From: Chloroflexota bacterium
GTDB lineage: Bacteria; Chloroflexota; Anaerolineae; Anaerolineales; Villigracilaceae
Direction: 5' to 3'
Assembly: GCA_024434165.1 (NCBI GenBank)
Contig: QMIW01000037.1
Coordinates: 1 to 37,901, forward strand
DNA length: 37,901 nucleotides
The notes under the pieces are model-generated. The model saw only the letters and a program-made list of their open reading frames with translations. It ran no database searches and was not told the origin of the DNA. Both the position numbers and the translations under genes were made by a program. The stretch's first letter is position 1. Each line of letters begins with the position of its first letter. This document shows, piece by piece, positions 1 to 6,658 of the stretch.

Positions 1-70
1 CTGCCCTCTCCCATCGGGAGAGGGGGAAGTCATCCCAGAAGATATAACCTTGTTTGGGGTGAGGGAAACC
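1..70. repeat. REP-like palindromic intergenic element (5' edge cut by window)
   Basis: The window opens with a short palindrome, CCCTCTCCC-atc-GGGAGAGGG, followed about 30 bases later by GGGGTGAGGG. Arms of the type CCCTCACCCC / CCCTCTCCC are typical of small non-coding repetitive elements dispersed between bacterial genes. A related pair of arms occurs at 22376-22433. Only part of the element is inside the window, so its full length and function cannot be judged. Confidence 0.5.
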
Positions 71-139
71 TCTTGAAACCAAGGCAGCAACTCGGGTTAA
101 TATCTATTTCGACCGGCTACTTAAAGATAAAAACCCGGT

Positions 140-179
140 GAATCATCCCGTTCGTCTGTGTTGACCTGTGGTTAAATTC
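140..179. repeat. Dispersed repeat phrase upstream of the first gene
   Basis: The stretch GTTCGTCTGTGTTGACCTGT followed by GGTTAAATTC resembles the dispersed phrase 'cgtgt-tcatctgtggttaaatt' seen between genes in many bacterial genomes. It runs up to 7 bases before the start codon of the lipoprotein gene at 185 and so forms most of its 5' region. TTAAAT (172-177) could act as a -10 box for a leaderless transcript, but this is weak. Recognition rests on memory of similar sequences, not a search. Confidence 0.3.
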
Positions 180-184
180 CCGCA

Positions 185-1171
185 ATGAAACAACGTGCGA
201 TTCTGATTTTGTCGGTTTGCACTCTCTTTGCGGCTTGCCTGCCCCCGCCGGAACGCACCCCGCAGGCGGCTTCCGTCCCGCCAACCGGGACTCCCGCCCG
301 TATCGTGCCGTCACCGAGGTACGACATTCCGGCGCAGAGCCAACTCACAGTCACGCCCGAAGCGACGGCAGCCGGACGAAGAACGCCCACGCCGGCTGTT
401 GAGCCTGCGTTGACGGTCGAGCCTTCGTCCAGTCCGGTCACAGCGACATCCGAATCGAATGAGTGGATGAGTTTGCCCGTGCTTCCCAAGCCGGGGGAGA
501 ATGTCCGCGCGATTTACGAAAGGGGCTTGGAACTGGGCAACAACCCAAATGCGTTTTCGATCTTTGGCGATTGCCAGGCGCGCCCCGGCGAGTTCTTCGG
601 CGTTTATGAAACGGACGAAGGACGTGTGGCAGACCTGCCGCCCAACCTGCGCGAGACGGTGGAACATTTCACCGGTTCATTCAACCGCGAAAGCGCCACC
701 GCGCAGGACGGCACCACACCCGGCGCATTGTTGTGGGACCAATGGCATCGCGGAGAGTACGGCTGCGCCTTTGGCGAAACGCCCGTAGATTGTGAACTGC
801 GGGTCCACCGGCCTGCGTTCGTCATCATCCAAATCGGCTCGCACTTCGAATCGCGCAACACGGAATACCTGCGCCGCATCATCAGCCAGCTGCTGGAAAG
901 CGGCGTCGTGCCGATTCTCGCCACCAAAGCCGACAACCGCGAACTCGATCACCGCATCAACCGCGACATGGCGCTGCTCGCCGCGGAATATGACCTGCCG
1001 CTTTGGAATTTCTGGGCGGCGCTCTCCGACCTCCCCAACCGCGGGCTGTATACCCGCGACGACCGCCCGCTGCAGGGCGATATTTACCTGACCGGCGAAG
1101 CGCAGGAGATTCACCGCTTCACGGGCTTGCAGGCGCTGGACATCGTCTGGCGCGCGGCAGCGGGTGAATGA
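185..1171 (+). CDS. Lipoprotein with SGNH/GDSL-hydrolase-like domain, atypical GDC nucleophile block
   Basis: The protein has 328 residues. It begins with a lipoprotein signal peptide (basic MKQR, hydrophobic core, lipobox LFAAC with Cys18), so it is probably anchored on the outer face of the membrane. Residues 19-95 are a Pro/Thr/Ser-rich linker. From about residue 100 the pattern resembles an SGNH hydrolase: FSIFGDCQ (125-131-ish) sits where block I GDS(x) is expected, and a later strand-helix reads FVIIQIGSHFESRN then VVPILATKADN, like blocks III and IV. The expected Ser is Cys130, and I do not see a clear C-terminal DxxH block; the nearest His is in EAQEIHRF. It may therefore be inactive or use a thiol. 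No Shine-Dalgarno is seen. It appears to be a single-gene unit, and its substrate is unknown. Confidence 0.6.
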   Translation: MKQRAILILSVCTLFAACLPPPERTPQAASVPPTGTPARIVPSPRYDIPAQSQLTVTPEATAAGRRTPTPAVEPALTVEPSSSPVTATSESNEWMSLPVLPKPGENVRAIYERGLELGNNPNAFSIFGDCQARPGEFFGVYETDEGRVADLPPNLRETVEHFTGSFNRESATAQDGTTPGALLWDQWHRGEYGCAFGETPVDCELRVHRPAFVIIQIGSHFESRNTEYLRRIISQLLESGVVPILATKADNRELDHRINRDMALLAAEYDLPLWNFWAALSDLPNRGLYTRDDRPLQGDIYLTGEAQEIHRFTGLQALDIVWRAAAGE

Positions 1172-1286
1172 AACTCTGAAGTCAGCCAGTTCGCTGGCGT
1201 ACTTCGGGAACAACCCCCTGATTCCGTGACGAAGAGCAAAAAAAGAAGACAACCGCACGGGCTGCCTTCCTTCCCCTTTTATCATT

Positions 1287-1404
1287 AGACTTTATCCAAA
1301 ACAAAAAATCACCCACGAAGAACACACATTTTCACGAAAACGCGAAAGAAGTTCGTGTTTCTTCGTGAACCTCGTGGATAAACAAGTTAATTCGGATAAA
1401 ATCT
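1287..1404. repeat. Possible MITE-like element with terminal inverted repeats
   Basis: The stretch between the lipoprotein gene and the next stop codon is bounded by AGACTTTATCC (1287-1297) and GGATAAAATCT (1394-1404), inverted repeats matching at 10 of 11 positions. Inside is a second inverted pair, CACGAAGAACAC (1314-1325) and GTGTTTCTTCGTG (1355-1367). The remainder is AT-rich compared with neighbouring genes. No ORF is present. The nested arms suggest a small non-autonomous mobile or repeat element; no target-site duplication is evident. It ends 2 bases before the stop of the minus-strand gene at 1407. Confidence 0.4.
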
Positions 1405-1406
1405 AT

Positions 1407-1649
1407 TCATCCTTTTAAAGGCGGCGCGTCCTTGTCGTACACAAAGACCTGCACATCCAAACCGTCCGAGTTCAGCATATCAATGGCGGGCTGAAAGACC
1501 GCGTCCTTGATCTTCTGCATATCGCCCGCGGGGGCATACACCGAAAGCCGCGCCTCCTCATCCGACATCTTTGCAGCTTTCACCTCCGCGCCGGCGCATG
1601 CGGCTGTGACGAGTCCGGTCATTTTTTGGATGGCGTCGTCAATCGTCAT
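1407..1649 (-). CDS. Small conserved-type hypothetical protein (80 aa)
   Basis: The protein is short and acidic, starting MTIDDAIQKMTGL and ending DKDAPPLKG. I chose the ATG at 1649 because GGGAG lies about 7 bases upstream; an in-frame upstream start would add eight residues (MKLNREPI) but would contain that Shine-Dalgarno. There is no signal peptide or membrane segment. The alternation of predicted helix (residues 1-20) and strands (SVYAPAG, VQVFVYDK) suggests a small alpha/beta fold, but I do not recognise the family. It lies 37 bases downstream of mutS2 on the same strand and could be read through from it. Confidence 0.6.
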   Translation of the reverse strand: MTIDDAIQKMTGLVTAACAGAEVKAAKMSDEEARLSVYAPAGDMQKIKDAVFQPAIDMLNSDGLDVQVFVYDKDAPPLKG

Positions 1650-1686
1650 AATCGGCTCCCTGTTGAGTTTCAAAAATTATACAACA

Positions 1687-4104
1687 TCATCCCGCGTTTA
1701 ACTTCGCCACCGTCACGCCTTCGCCACCTTCGGTGTGACCGCCCTCCTCGAACGATTTCACGTATGCGTGCCCCTTCAACGCATCGCGCACCGCCTGCCG
1801 CAGTTTGCCCGTTCCCTTGCCGTGAATGATTCGCACCCAGGGCAGCCCCGCGAGGTACGCCTGCTCCAGGTATCGTTCCATTTTGTCGAGCGCATCGTCG
1901 GACATGAGTCCGCGCAGGTCCACTTCCATGCCGGGGAATTTTTTCGAGTCCAAAGCCGAAGGTCGAACGTCGCCTGACTTTTGACTTTTGACCTTTGACT
2001 CGACCGCCTCACCTGTTGACTTCCGAATCAATTCCGACAACCTCGCCCGCACGCGGATCGTCCCAATCTGCACCTCCGCATCGGACTCCCCCAGGGCTGT
2101 CACCACACCCTCGGCATTCAGCGTGCCGACAGTGACTCGCTCACCGAGCGACCATTGACGATTGACCATTGACGATTGATTTTCGACCTTCGACCTTTGA
2201 CGTTCAACGGGTTGTTCCACCTTCTCTTCCATTTCCATCATCTTTTCTTCGATGGCTTTGATGGCTTGCAAAGGCTGGCTGGCTTTCTTCAACTGCGCCT
2301 TCAACGACTCGATATTCTTCTTCAACACCGCCACTTCCAACTCGCCTTCGGCGCGGGCTTTGGCAAGCGTCTCACGGCGTTCATCCTCGATTTTTTCGAG
2401 TCGCTTTTCGAGTTCGCGGGTCTGCGCTTCGAGTTTGGCGCGGGCTTTTTCCAGTTTTTCGCGTTCGCGCGAGGTGCGGTTGCGTTCCTTGCGGATGTCG
2501 TCCAGCAGTTTATCGGCGCGCAGATCCAGCGGGTTGATCTCCGCCTTTGCCGCTTCAATGATGGATGGCGGAAGCCCCAGCCGCTGGGCGATTGCCAGGG
2601 CGTTGGAACGGCCCGGGAGACCGATGGTCAGCTTGAAGGTCGGGCGAAGCGTTTTGATGTCGAATTCCAAAGAGGCGTTGACCACACCTTCCGTCGAGTG
2701 GGCGAAGGTTTTCAGTTCGGGGTAGTGCGTGGCGACGAGCGTCATACAGCCTGCATCCAGCAAATGACCCAAAATCGCGCGCGCGATTGCCGCGCCTTCC
2801 TGCGGGTCGGTGCCTGCGCCGAGTTCGTCCAGAATGACAAGCGAGCGATGGTCAATCTGTTTGAGGATGCGGATGATGTTGGTGACGTGACCGCTGAACG
2901 TGGAGAGCGACTGTTCGATGGATTGCTCGTCGCCGATGTCGGCATAGACCGACTTGAAGAACGGCATTTCCGAGCCGCTTTGCGCGGGGATGTGCAAACC
3001 GGATTGAGCCATCAACACCAGCAAGCCGACGGTCTTCAACGAAACCGTTTTTCCGCCTGTGTTCGGTCCCGTGATGACGATGGCGCGCGTCCCTTCGCGG
3101 GGGTCCACGTCAATGGGAACGACGGCGGCGGGGTCGAGGAGGGGGTGGCGGGCTTGAAGAAGTTTCAAATCAAAGGTCGAAGGTCGAGGGTCGCCTGGCT
3201 TTTGACCTTTGACTTTCGACGGTTCTTTCAATAAAGGCTCACTCGCTTTTAAAGCCTCCGCATATTTCGCCTTCGCAAACGCCAGGTCCAGCGCGGCAAG
3301 GTTTTCCACGCCGTATTTCAACTCGCTCGCGTGAGCGCCCACCAGCGAGGAAACCTCGGCAAGGATGCGGCGTTCTTCGTCGCGCTCGGCGAGCTGCAGT
3401 TCGCGCAGTTCGTTGTTCGCCTCCACGATGGGCAAAGGTTCGACGAACAGCGTCGCACCGCTGGCGGACTGGTCGTGGACGATGGCTTTGATCCTTCCCT
3501 TGAATTCGGCGCGCAGGGGAATTACATACCGCCCGTCGCGCTGGGTGATGATCGCTTCCTGGAGCATCGAAACGGTTTTGGAATCAGTCACGTATTTTTG
3601 CAGGCGGCTCATCAAACGGTCATGGGCGATGCGCAAATTGCGGCGGATTTCGGCAAGTTTTGGTGAAGCGGAATCCAACACTTCGCCGCGTTCGGAGAGG
3701 ACGCGGGTGATGGCGTCCACGATGCCGTGTGTTTCGGGGAGTCCCTGCGCGATCAGGGCAAGGCGCGGATATTCATTTTCCTTTTTCTCGAAGGTCTTTT
3801 TCAACTCGCGGCAGGAGATGAGCGTGGACTTGACGTCCAGCAATGCCTGCGGGTCGAGCACACCGCTGCGGGCGGCGAGGTCTGCCGCCGGGCGGATGTC
3901 GTGCGCCGCGCCGATGCTCACATCCTGGATCGAAAGCAGTTTGCGCGCCTCGGTCGTTTCGGCAAGGCGGGAGACGGCGAGGTCGTAGGAATCGGTTGGA
4001 TCGAGCGAACGCGCCAGTTCCATCGAAGCGGAAAAGTCGCAATAACCTGCCAGCCGTTCGAGGATTTTCGGGTATTCGAGTACGTTGAGTGTCTTGCTGT
4101 CCAT
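1687..4104 (-). CDS. mutS2: Endonuclease MutS2 with three in-frame repeat insertions
   Basis: The protein has 805 residues, slightly long for MutS2. Residues 1-290 form the MutS core/clamp. The ABC ATPase follows, with Walker A GPNTGGKT (346-353) and Walker B LVILDELGAGTD (about 422-433). A charged coiled coil spans roughly 525-635, then a KOW-like segment, and the C-terminal Smr nuclease domain has DLRG (729-732) and HGKGTGKLR (761-769). MutS2 lacks the MutS mismatch-recognition domain; members suppress recombination or act in ribosome rescue. The linker at 296-314 (SKVKGQKPGDPRPSTFDLK) and that at 703-721 (SKVKSQKSGDVRPSALDSK) are near copies encoded by DNA repeats; a third repeat encodes about 637-655. 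All three sit between domains and keep the frame. TATAAT lies 8 bases before the ATG with no Shine-Dalgarno, suggesting a leaderless mRNA. Confidence 0.95.
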   Translation of the reverse strand: MDSKTLNVLEYPKILERLAGYCDFSASMELARSLDPTDSYDLAVSRLAETTEARKLLSIQDVSIGAAHDIRPAADLAARSGVLDPQALLDVKSTLISCRELKKTFEKKENEYPRLALIAQGLPETHGIVDAITRVLSERGEVLDSASPKLAEIRRNLRIAHDRLMSRLQKYVTDSKTVSMLQEAIITQRDGRYVIPLRAEFKGRIKAIVHDQSASGATLFVEPLPIVEANNELRELQLAERDEERRILAEVSSLVGAHASELKYGVENLAALDLAFAKAKYAEALKASEPLLKEPSKVKGQKPGDPRPSTFDLKLLQARHPLLDPAAVVPIDVDPREGTRAIVITGPNTGGKTVSLKTVGLLVLMAQSGLHIPAQSGSEMPFFKSVYADIGDEQSIEQSLSTFSGHVTNIIRILKQIDHRSLVILDELGAGTDPQEGAAIARAILGHLLDAGCMTLVATHYPELKTFAHSTEGVVNASLEFDIKTLRPTFKLTIGLPGRSNALAIAQRLGLPPSIIEAAKAEINPLDLRADKLLDDIRKERNRTSREREKLEKARAKLEAQTRELEKRLEKIEDERRETLAKARAEGELEVAVLKKNIESLKAQLKKASQPLQAIKAIEEKMMEMEEKVEQPVERQRSKVENQSSMVNRQWSLGERVTVGTLNAEGVVTALGESDAEVQIGTIRVRARLSELIRKSTGEAVESKVKSQKSGDVRPSALDSKKFPGMEVDLRGLMSDDALDKMERYLEQAYLAGLPWVRIIHGKGTGKLRQAVRDALKGHAYVKSFEEGGHTEGGEGVTVAKLNAG
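1942..1998. repeat. 7-bp-period repeat inside mutS2, copy A
   Basis: On the plus strand the core reads CGAAGGTCGAACGTCGCCTG, followed by heptamers TTTTGAC-TTTTGAC-CTTTGAC. It shares about 28 bases with the copy at 3163-3219 with few mismatches. The left half (GGTCGAA type) and right half (TTTTGAC type) are roughly inverted, so the transcript could fold. It encodes mutS2 residues 703-721 without breaking the frame. Confidence 0.75.
2146..2213. repeat. 7-bp-period repeat inside mutS2, copy B
   Basis: The plus strand reads as consecutive heptamers CATTGAC, GATTGAC, CATTGAC, GATTGAT, TTTCGAC, CTTCGAC, CTTTGAC, GTTCAAC. It encodes an odd linker (SKVENQSSMVNRQWSLGER) between the mutS2 coiled coil and the KOW/Smr region. 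The frame is kept. Confidence 0.75.
3163..3219. repeat. 7-bp-period repeat inside mutS2, copy C
   Basis: The plus strand reads CAAAGGT, CGAAGGT, CGAGGGT, CGCCTGG, CTTTTGA, CCTTTGA, CTTTCGA. It encodes mutS2 residues 296-314, just before the ATPase domain, and is near-identical to copy A in DNA and in peptide. The halves are inverted around CGCCTGG. Confidence 0.75.
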
Positions 4105-4118
4105 GATGAGGGATTATA
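4105..4118 (-). promoter_or_regulatory. -10 box (TATAAT) for leaderless mutS2
   Basis: On the minus strand TATAAT (4118-4113) is separated by 8 bases from the mutS2 ATG (4104-4102). No purine-rich Shine-Dalgarno lies between. Transcription would begin at or next to the start codon. The -35 region is not recognisable. Confidence 0.5.
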
Positions 4119-4128
4119 CTTTGGAGTT

Positions 4129-4165
4129 GGGGAGCCTGCTCCCCGAAGTACAGCGGCAAGCCGCT
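4129..4165. repeat. Two adjacent small palindromes in the mutS2/SDR divergent region
   Basis: GGGGAGC-ct-GCTCCCC (4129-4144) is followed by AGCGGC-aa-GCCGCT (4152-4165). They occupy most of the 82-base divergent spacer between mutS2 and the SDR gene. They could be operator sites, an RNA hairpin in the SDR leader, or a dispersed repeat. Neither has a T-tract, so neither is a terminator. Confidence 0.45.
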
Positions 4166-4186
4166 TGATTCCAAAGGAGGTACACC

Positions 4187-4960
4187 ATGAGACTTAAAAA
4201 TAAAGTTGCCATCATCACCGGCGGGACATCGGGCATTGGAAAAGCCACCGCGCTTCTTTTCGCGGACGAGGGAGCGAATCTCATCGTCACGGGCAGGCGC
4301 GTCGAGCTGGGGAAAGCCGTCGAAGCGGAATGCAGGCAGAGGGGAGTCCGATGCGTTTTTGTGGAGACGGATCACTCAAAGGTGGAAGACTGCCGGAGAG
4401 TCGTCGAAACCGCACTCAAGGAATTCGGTCAAATTGACATTCTATTCAACAACGCGGGCATCGTCACCAAAGGGACGGCGGAAACAACGAGCGAAGAGAC
4501 CTGGCAAAGCACGATTGACATCAACGTCACGGCGGTGTGGCGCATGAGCAAACTGGTGCTGCCGCAGATGAAGAAGCAGGGCAGGGGTGTGATTGTCAAC
4601 AACGGCTCGGACTGGTCGGTGGTGGCGGGCAGGGATGCCTTTCCGTATGTGATGAGCAAGGGCGCGGTGGGGATGATGACCAAGGCGATGGCGCTGGATT
4701 ACGCGCGCGACGGAATCCGCGTCAATGCGGTCTGCCCCGGCGACACCTTTGTTGACCGCTGGACGGAGAAAGGATATTTCGAAGGCGACGAGAAGGTGGC
4801 GCTGGAACAGGCGATCAAGGAAGCGAGCGAGTACCTGCCGATGGGTCGCTTCGGCACGCCCGAAGAGATCGCAAAAGCGGTTTTGTTTCTGGCTTCGGAT
4901 GATTCTTCCTTCGTGACGGGGCATCTGCTGCTGGTGGATGGCGGCAATACGGCGCAGTGA
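4187..4960 (+). CDS. SDR-family NAD(P)-dependent oxidoreductase
   Basis: A classical short-chain dehydrogenase of 257 residues. It has the cofactor-binding motif TGGTSGIG (11-18), NNAG (88-91), structural Asn113, and the catalytic set Ser141, Tyr154 and Lys158 in YVMSK. PG at 184-185 and the C-terminal LLLVDGG are also family features. Arg37-Arg38 after the second strand suggests a preference for NADP(H). It is cytoplasmic and its substrate cannot be deduced. The start is supported by AAAGGAGG 7 bases upstream. A HAD-type phosphatase follows after 37 bases on the same strand, suggesting a two-gene unit. Confidence 0.9.
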   Translation: MRLKNKVAIITGGTSGIGKATALLFADEGANLIVTGRRVELGKAVEAECRQRGVRCVFVETDHSKVEDCRRVVETALKEFGQIDILFNNAGIVTKGTAETTSEETWQSTIDINVTAVWRMSKLVLPQMKKQGRGVIVNNGSDWSVVAGRDAFPYVMSKGAVGMMTKAMALDYARDGIRVNAVCPGDTFVDRWTEKGYFEGDEKVALEQAIKEASEYLPMGRFGTPEEIAKAVLFLASDDSSFVTGHLLLVDGGNTAQ

Positions 4961-4997
4961 CCGCGCCGTGCAGGATACGTTTTTAACGAGGAAACAG

Positions 4998-5654
4998 ATG
5001 ATCGTCGTTTCAGATATGATGGGAACACTCACCACCGGTTCGCCCTTCCTGGGGCTGGTGGATTGGATTCGGCACAACCAGAGCAGGCTGCGCGCCGGCT
5101 GGTACATGGCGTCCATTATGCCGTCGTATTTGCTGGCAAAGCGTGGAATCATTGACTGGCAGGCATGGGGACAGAAACTGATGATTGACAGCCTGGCGTA
5201 CATCAGGAACGCCAACCCGGAAAATGTAAAACACGCCTCGGAGTGGGTGGTGGAACGGGATTTGTGGAAGAAACGCCGCGAGGATGTGGTGGCGCGGCTC
5301 GTCAAACATCGGGAAGACGGCGCAAAGGTGTACATTGCCAGCAGTGTGGTGGAGCCGTTCATCGAACCGTTTGCGCGGCGCATCGGCGCAGAGACCATCG
5401 GCACGCCCGTTGAAATTGTGAACGGGCGCGTGCGAATGGCGGGGGAACTCGCGGCGAACGAGAAAAAGATCGAGCAGGTGCTGAGCCGCCTCGGCGTGGA
5501 TCGTGTGGATGTTGCCTATGGCGATACAATTTTGGATCTTCCCCTGCTGGAACATGCCGACCATCCTGTGGCGGTCTATCCCGATGCGAGGTTGAAGAAA
5601 ACCGCTTTGGAACGCGGCTGGGAAATTGTCGGCGATACACCAGCTTATGGATGA
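4998..5654 (+). CDS. HAD-superfamily hydrolase, PSPase-like (class IB), with altered motif I
   Basis: The protein has 218 residues from ATG 4998, chosen because GAGG lies about 5-10 bases upstream. Motif I is SDMMGTLT: nucleophile Asp6 is present but the usual second Asp (DxD) is Met8. Motif II is the Ser of IASSVVEP, followed by a Lys in AANEKK, and motif III is GDTILDLPLL. The helical insert after motif I fits the C1 cap of phosphoserine-phosphatase-like enzymes. Loss of the general acid/base Asp suggests weak or different chemistry. It lies downstream of the SDR gene, so a shared pathway is possible but not identified. Confidence 0.8.
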   Translation: MIVVSDMMGTLTTGSPFLGLVDWIRHNQSRLRAGWYMASIMPSYLLAKRGIIDWQAWGQKLMIDSLAYIRNANPENVKHASEWVVERDLWKKRREDVVARLVKHREDGAKVYIASSVVEPFIEPFARRIGAETIGTPVEIVNGRVRMAGELAANEKKIEQVLSRLGVDRVDVAYGDTILDLPLLEHADHPVAVYPDARLKKTALERGWEIVGDTPAYG

Positions 5655-5729
5655 CGCGAATAGCCATATTGGGTGATGTTGGCGCGCAGATCTTTGCGAT
5701 AAAGTCAGTCCAAAATACTGGAGCGCATC

Positions 5730-6221
5730 GTGAAAAAAACGAATTGGATCGTCATTTCAATCATCTTCGGCGTCAGTCTATTTTTGGGATACGCCATCTT
5801 TACCGCCCTCGTCAGCGCGCTTTTTCCCGCCGTCAACAATATTTCCAGGCCGCTTTTATGCGCGGGCGAATATCGCATCGAAACCACGCGCTCTTCGTAT
5901 CGCCCCGGCGAGACCATCTGGTCGCACAACATCTACTGCGACGACAAGGACATCACGCTTCCATCCGTCGCGCTGACCGGGCTGATCGTCTCGCTGGTTT
6001 TCTTTGTTTTGCTGCTCATCGCTTTTCGTAATTTGCTGTCTTACCCAAAGGATTTCGGGGTCCTCGCGAACGACTTGAAACAAACTGGCAAAGCGCCGAA
6101 AGGGGCAAAAGGAAAAAGCCCGCTCGAGCGCATGACCGAGTTGAAGGAGATGCGCGACAAAAACCTGATCTCACAGGTGGAATACGAGCGCAAGAAAGAC
6201 GAGATCATGGAGGAGTTGTAG
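5730..6221 (+). CDS. Membrane protein with C-terminal SHOCT domain
   Basis: The protein has 163 residues and a GTG start preceded by GGAG at 5 bases. Two hydrophobic segments (about 6-34 and 82-103) flank a loop of roughly 45 residues containing Cys44 and Cys70 (LLCAGEY and NIYCDD), possibly an extracytoplasmic disulfide. A basic region (KQTGKAPKGAKGK) then leads to a SHOCT-type ending, with LERMTELKEMRDKNLISQ and EYERKKDEIMEEL. SHOCT domains are short oligomerisation or interaction modules. Its stop codon overlaps the GTG of the next gene by one base, so the two are translationally coupled. Confidence 0.75.
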   Translation: MKKTNWIVISIIFGVSLFLGYAIFTALVSALFPAVNNISRPLLCAGEYRIETTRSSYRPGETIWSHNIYCDDKDITLPSVALTGLIVSLVFFVLLLIAFRNLLSYPKDFGVLANDLKQTGKAPKGAKGKSPLERMTELKEMRDKNLISQVEYERKKDEIMEEL

Positions 6222-6643
6222 TGCATAAATTCGACGAATTCATCCACAAGGAACTCGCGCCGCATCTTGCGCCCGGCGAGCGGATCGAGCAAACGGGCTT
6301 CCTCTACACCAAATCCCTGAAACAGGTCGTTGTCAGCGGCGGCTTGAGCCTGATGGGCGGCGGGTACTTCTTCGCCGCGCTCACCCGCAGGCGGATGTTC
6401 GTCATCGCCACCGAGATGGGCTTCGCCTCCCTGAAGATGATGAACAAGGAACTGGGCGAGATTCCATACGCGGACATCAAATCCATCAAGCCGGGCGGAT
6501 TCCTCAACCAGAAGATGTTCACCATCGAACTCAAGGACGGCAGGACGCTCGTCTTCCGCCTGAACACGCTGGCGGTGCATTATGCTTCGGGGCAGAAACA
6601 GTTTATCGAGACGTTGGTTCGATTTCAGCAGGGGGCTGGGTGA
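6221..6643 (+). CDS. PH-domain-like (YokE/bPH type) protein
   Basis: The protein has 140 residues and a GTG start overlapping the preceding stop codon. An N-terminal helix (HKFDEFIHKELAPHL) is followed by a beta-rich region, with RRMFVIATEMG, the typical IPYADIKSIKPG strand-turn, MFTIELKDGRTLVFRL and a C-terminal helix. This is the layout of bacterial PH-like domains. There is no signal peptide and no strong membrane segment. The PH-like fold together with a partner carrying a SHOCT tail is a recurrent pairing, suggesting the two proteins work together at the membrane; their role is unknown. Confidence 0.65.
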   Translation: MHKFDEFIHKELAPHLAPGERIEQTGFLYTKSLKQVVVSGGLSLMGGGYFFAALTRRRMFVIATEMGFASLKMMNKELGEIPYADIKSIKPGGFLNQKMFTIELKDGRTLVFRLNTLAVHYASGQKQFIETLVRFQQGAG

Positions 6644-6658
6644 TCTGTACGGCGGGGT

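Noticed and set aside
2176-3234. Long open frame on the plus strand opposite mutS2
   Set aside because: Composition is a shadow of the minus-strand gene (F/R/Q-rich, no recognisable domain); mutS2 motifs are unambiguous.
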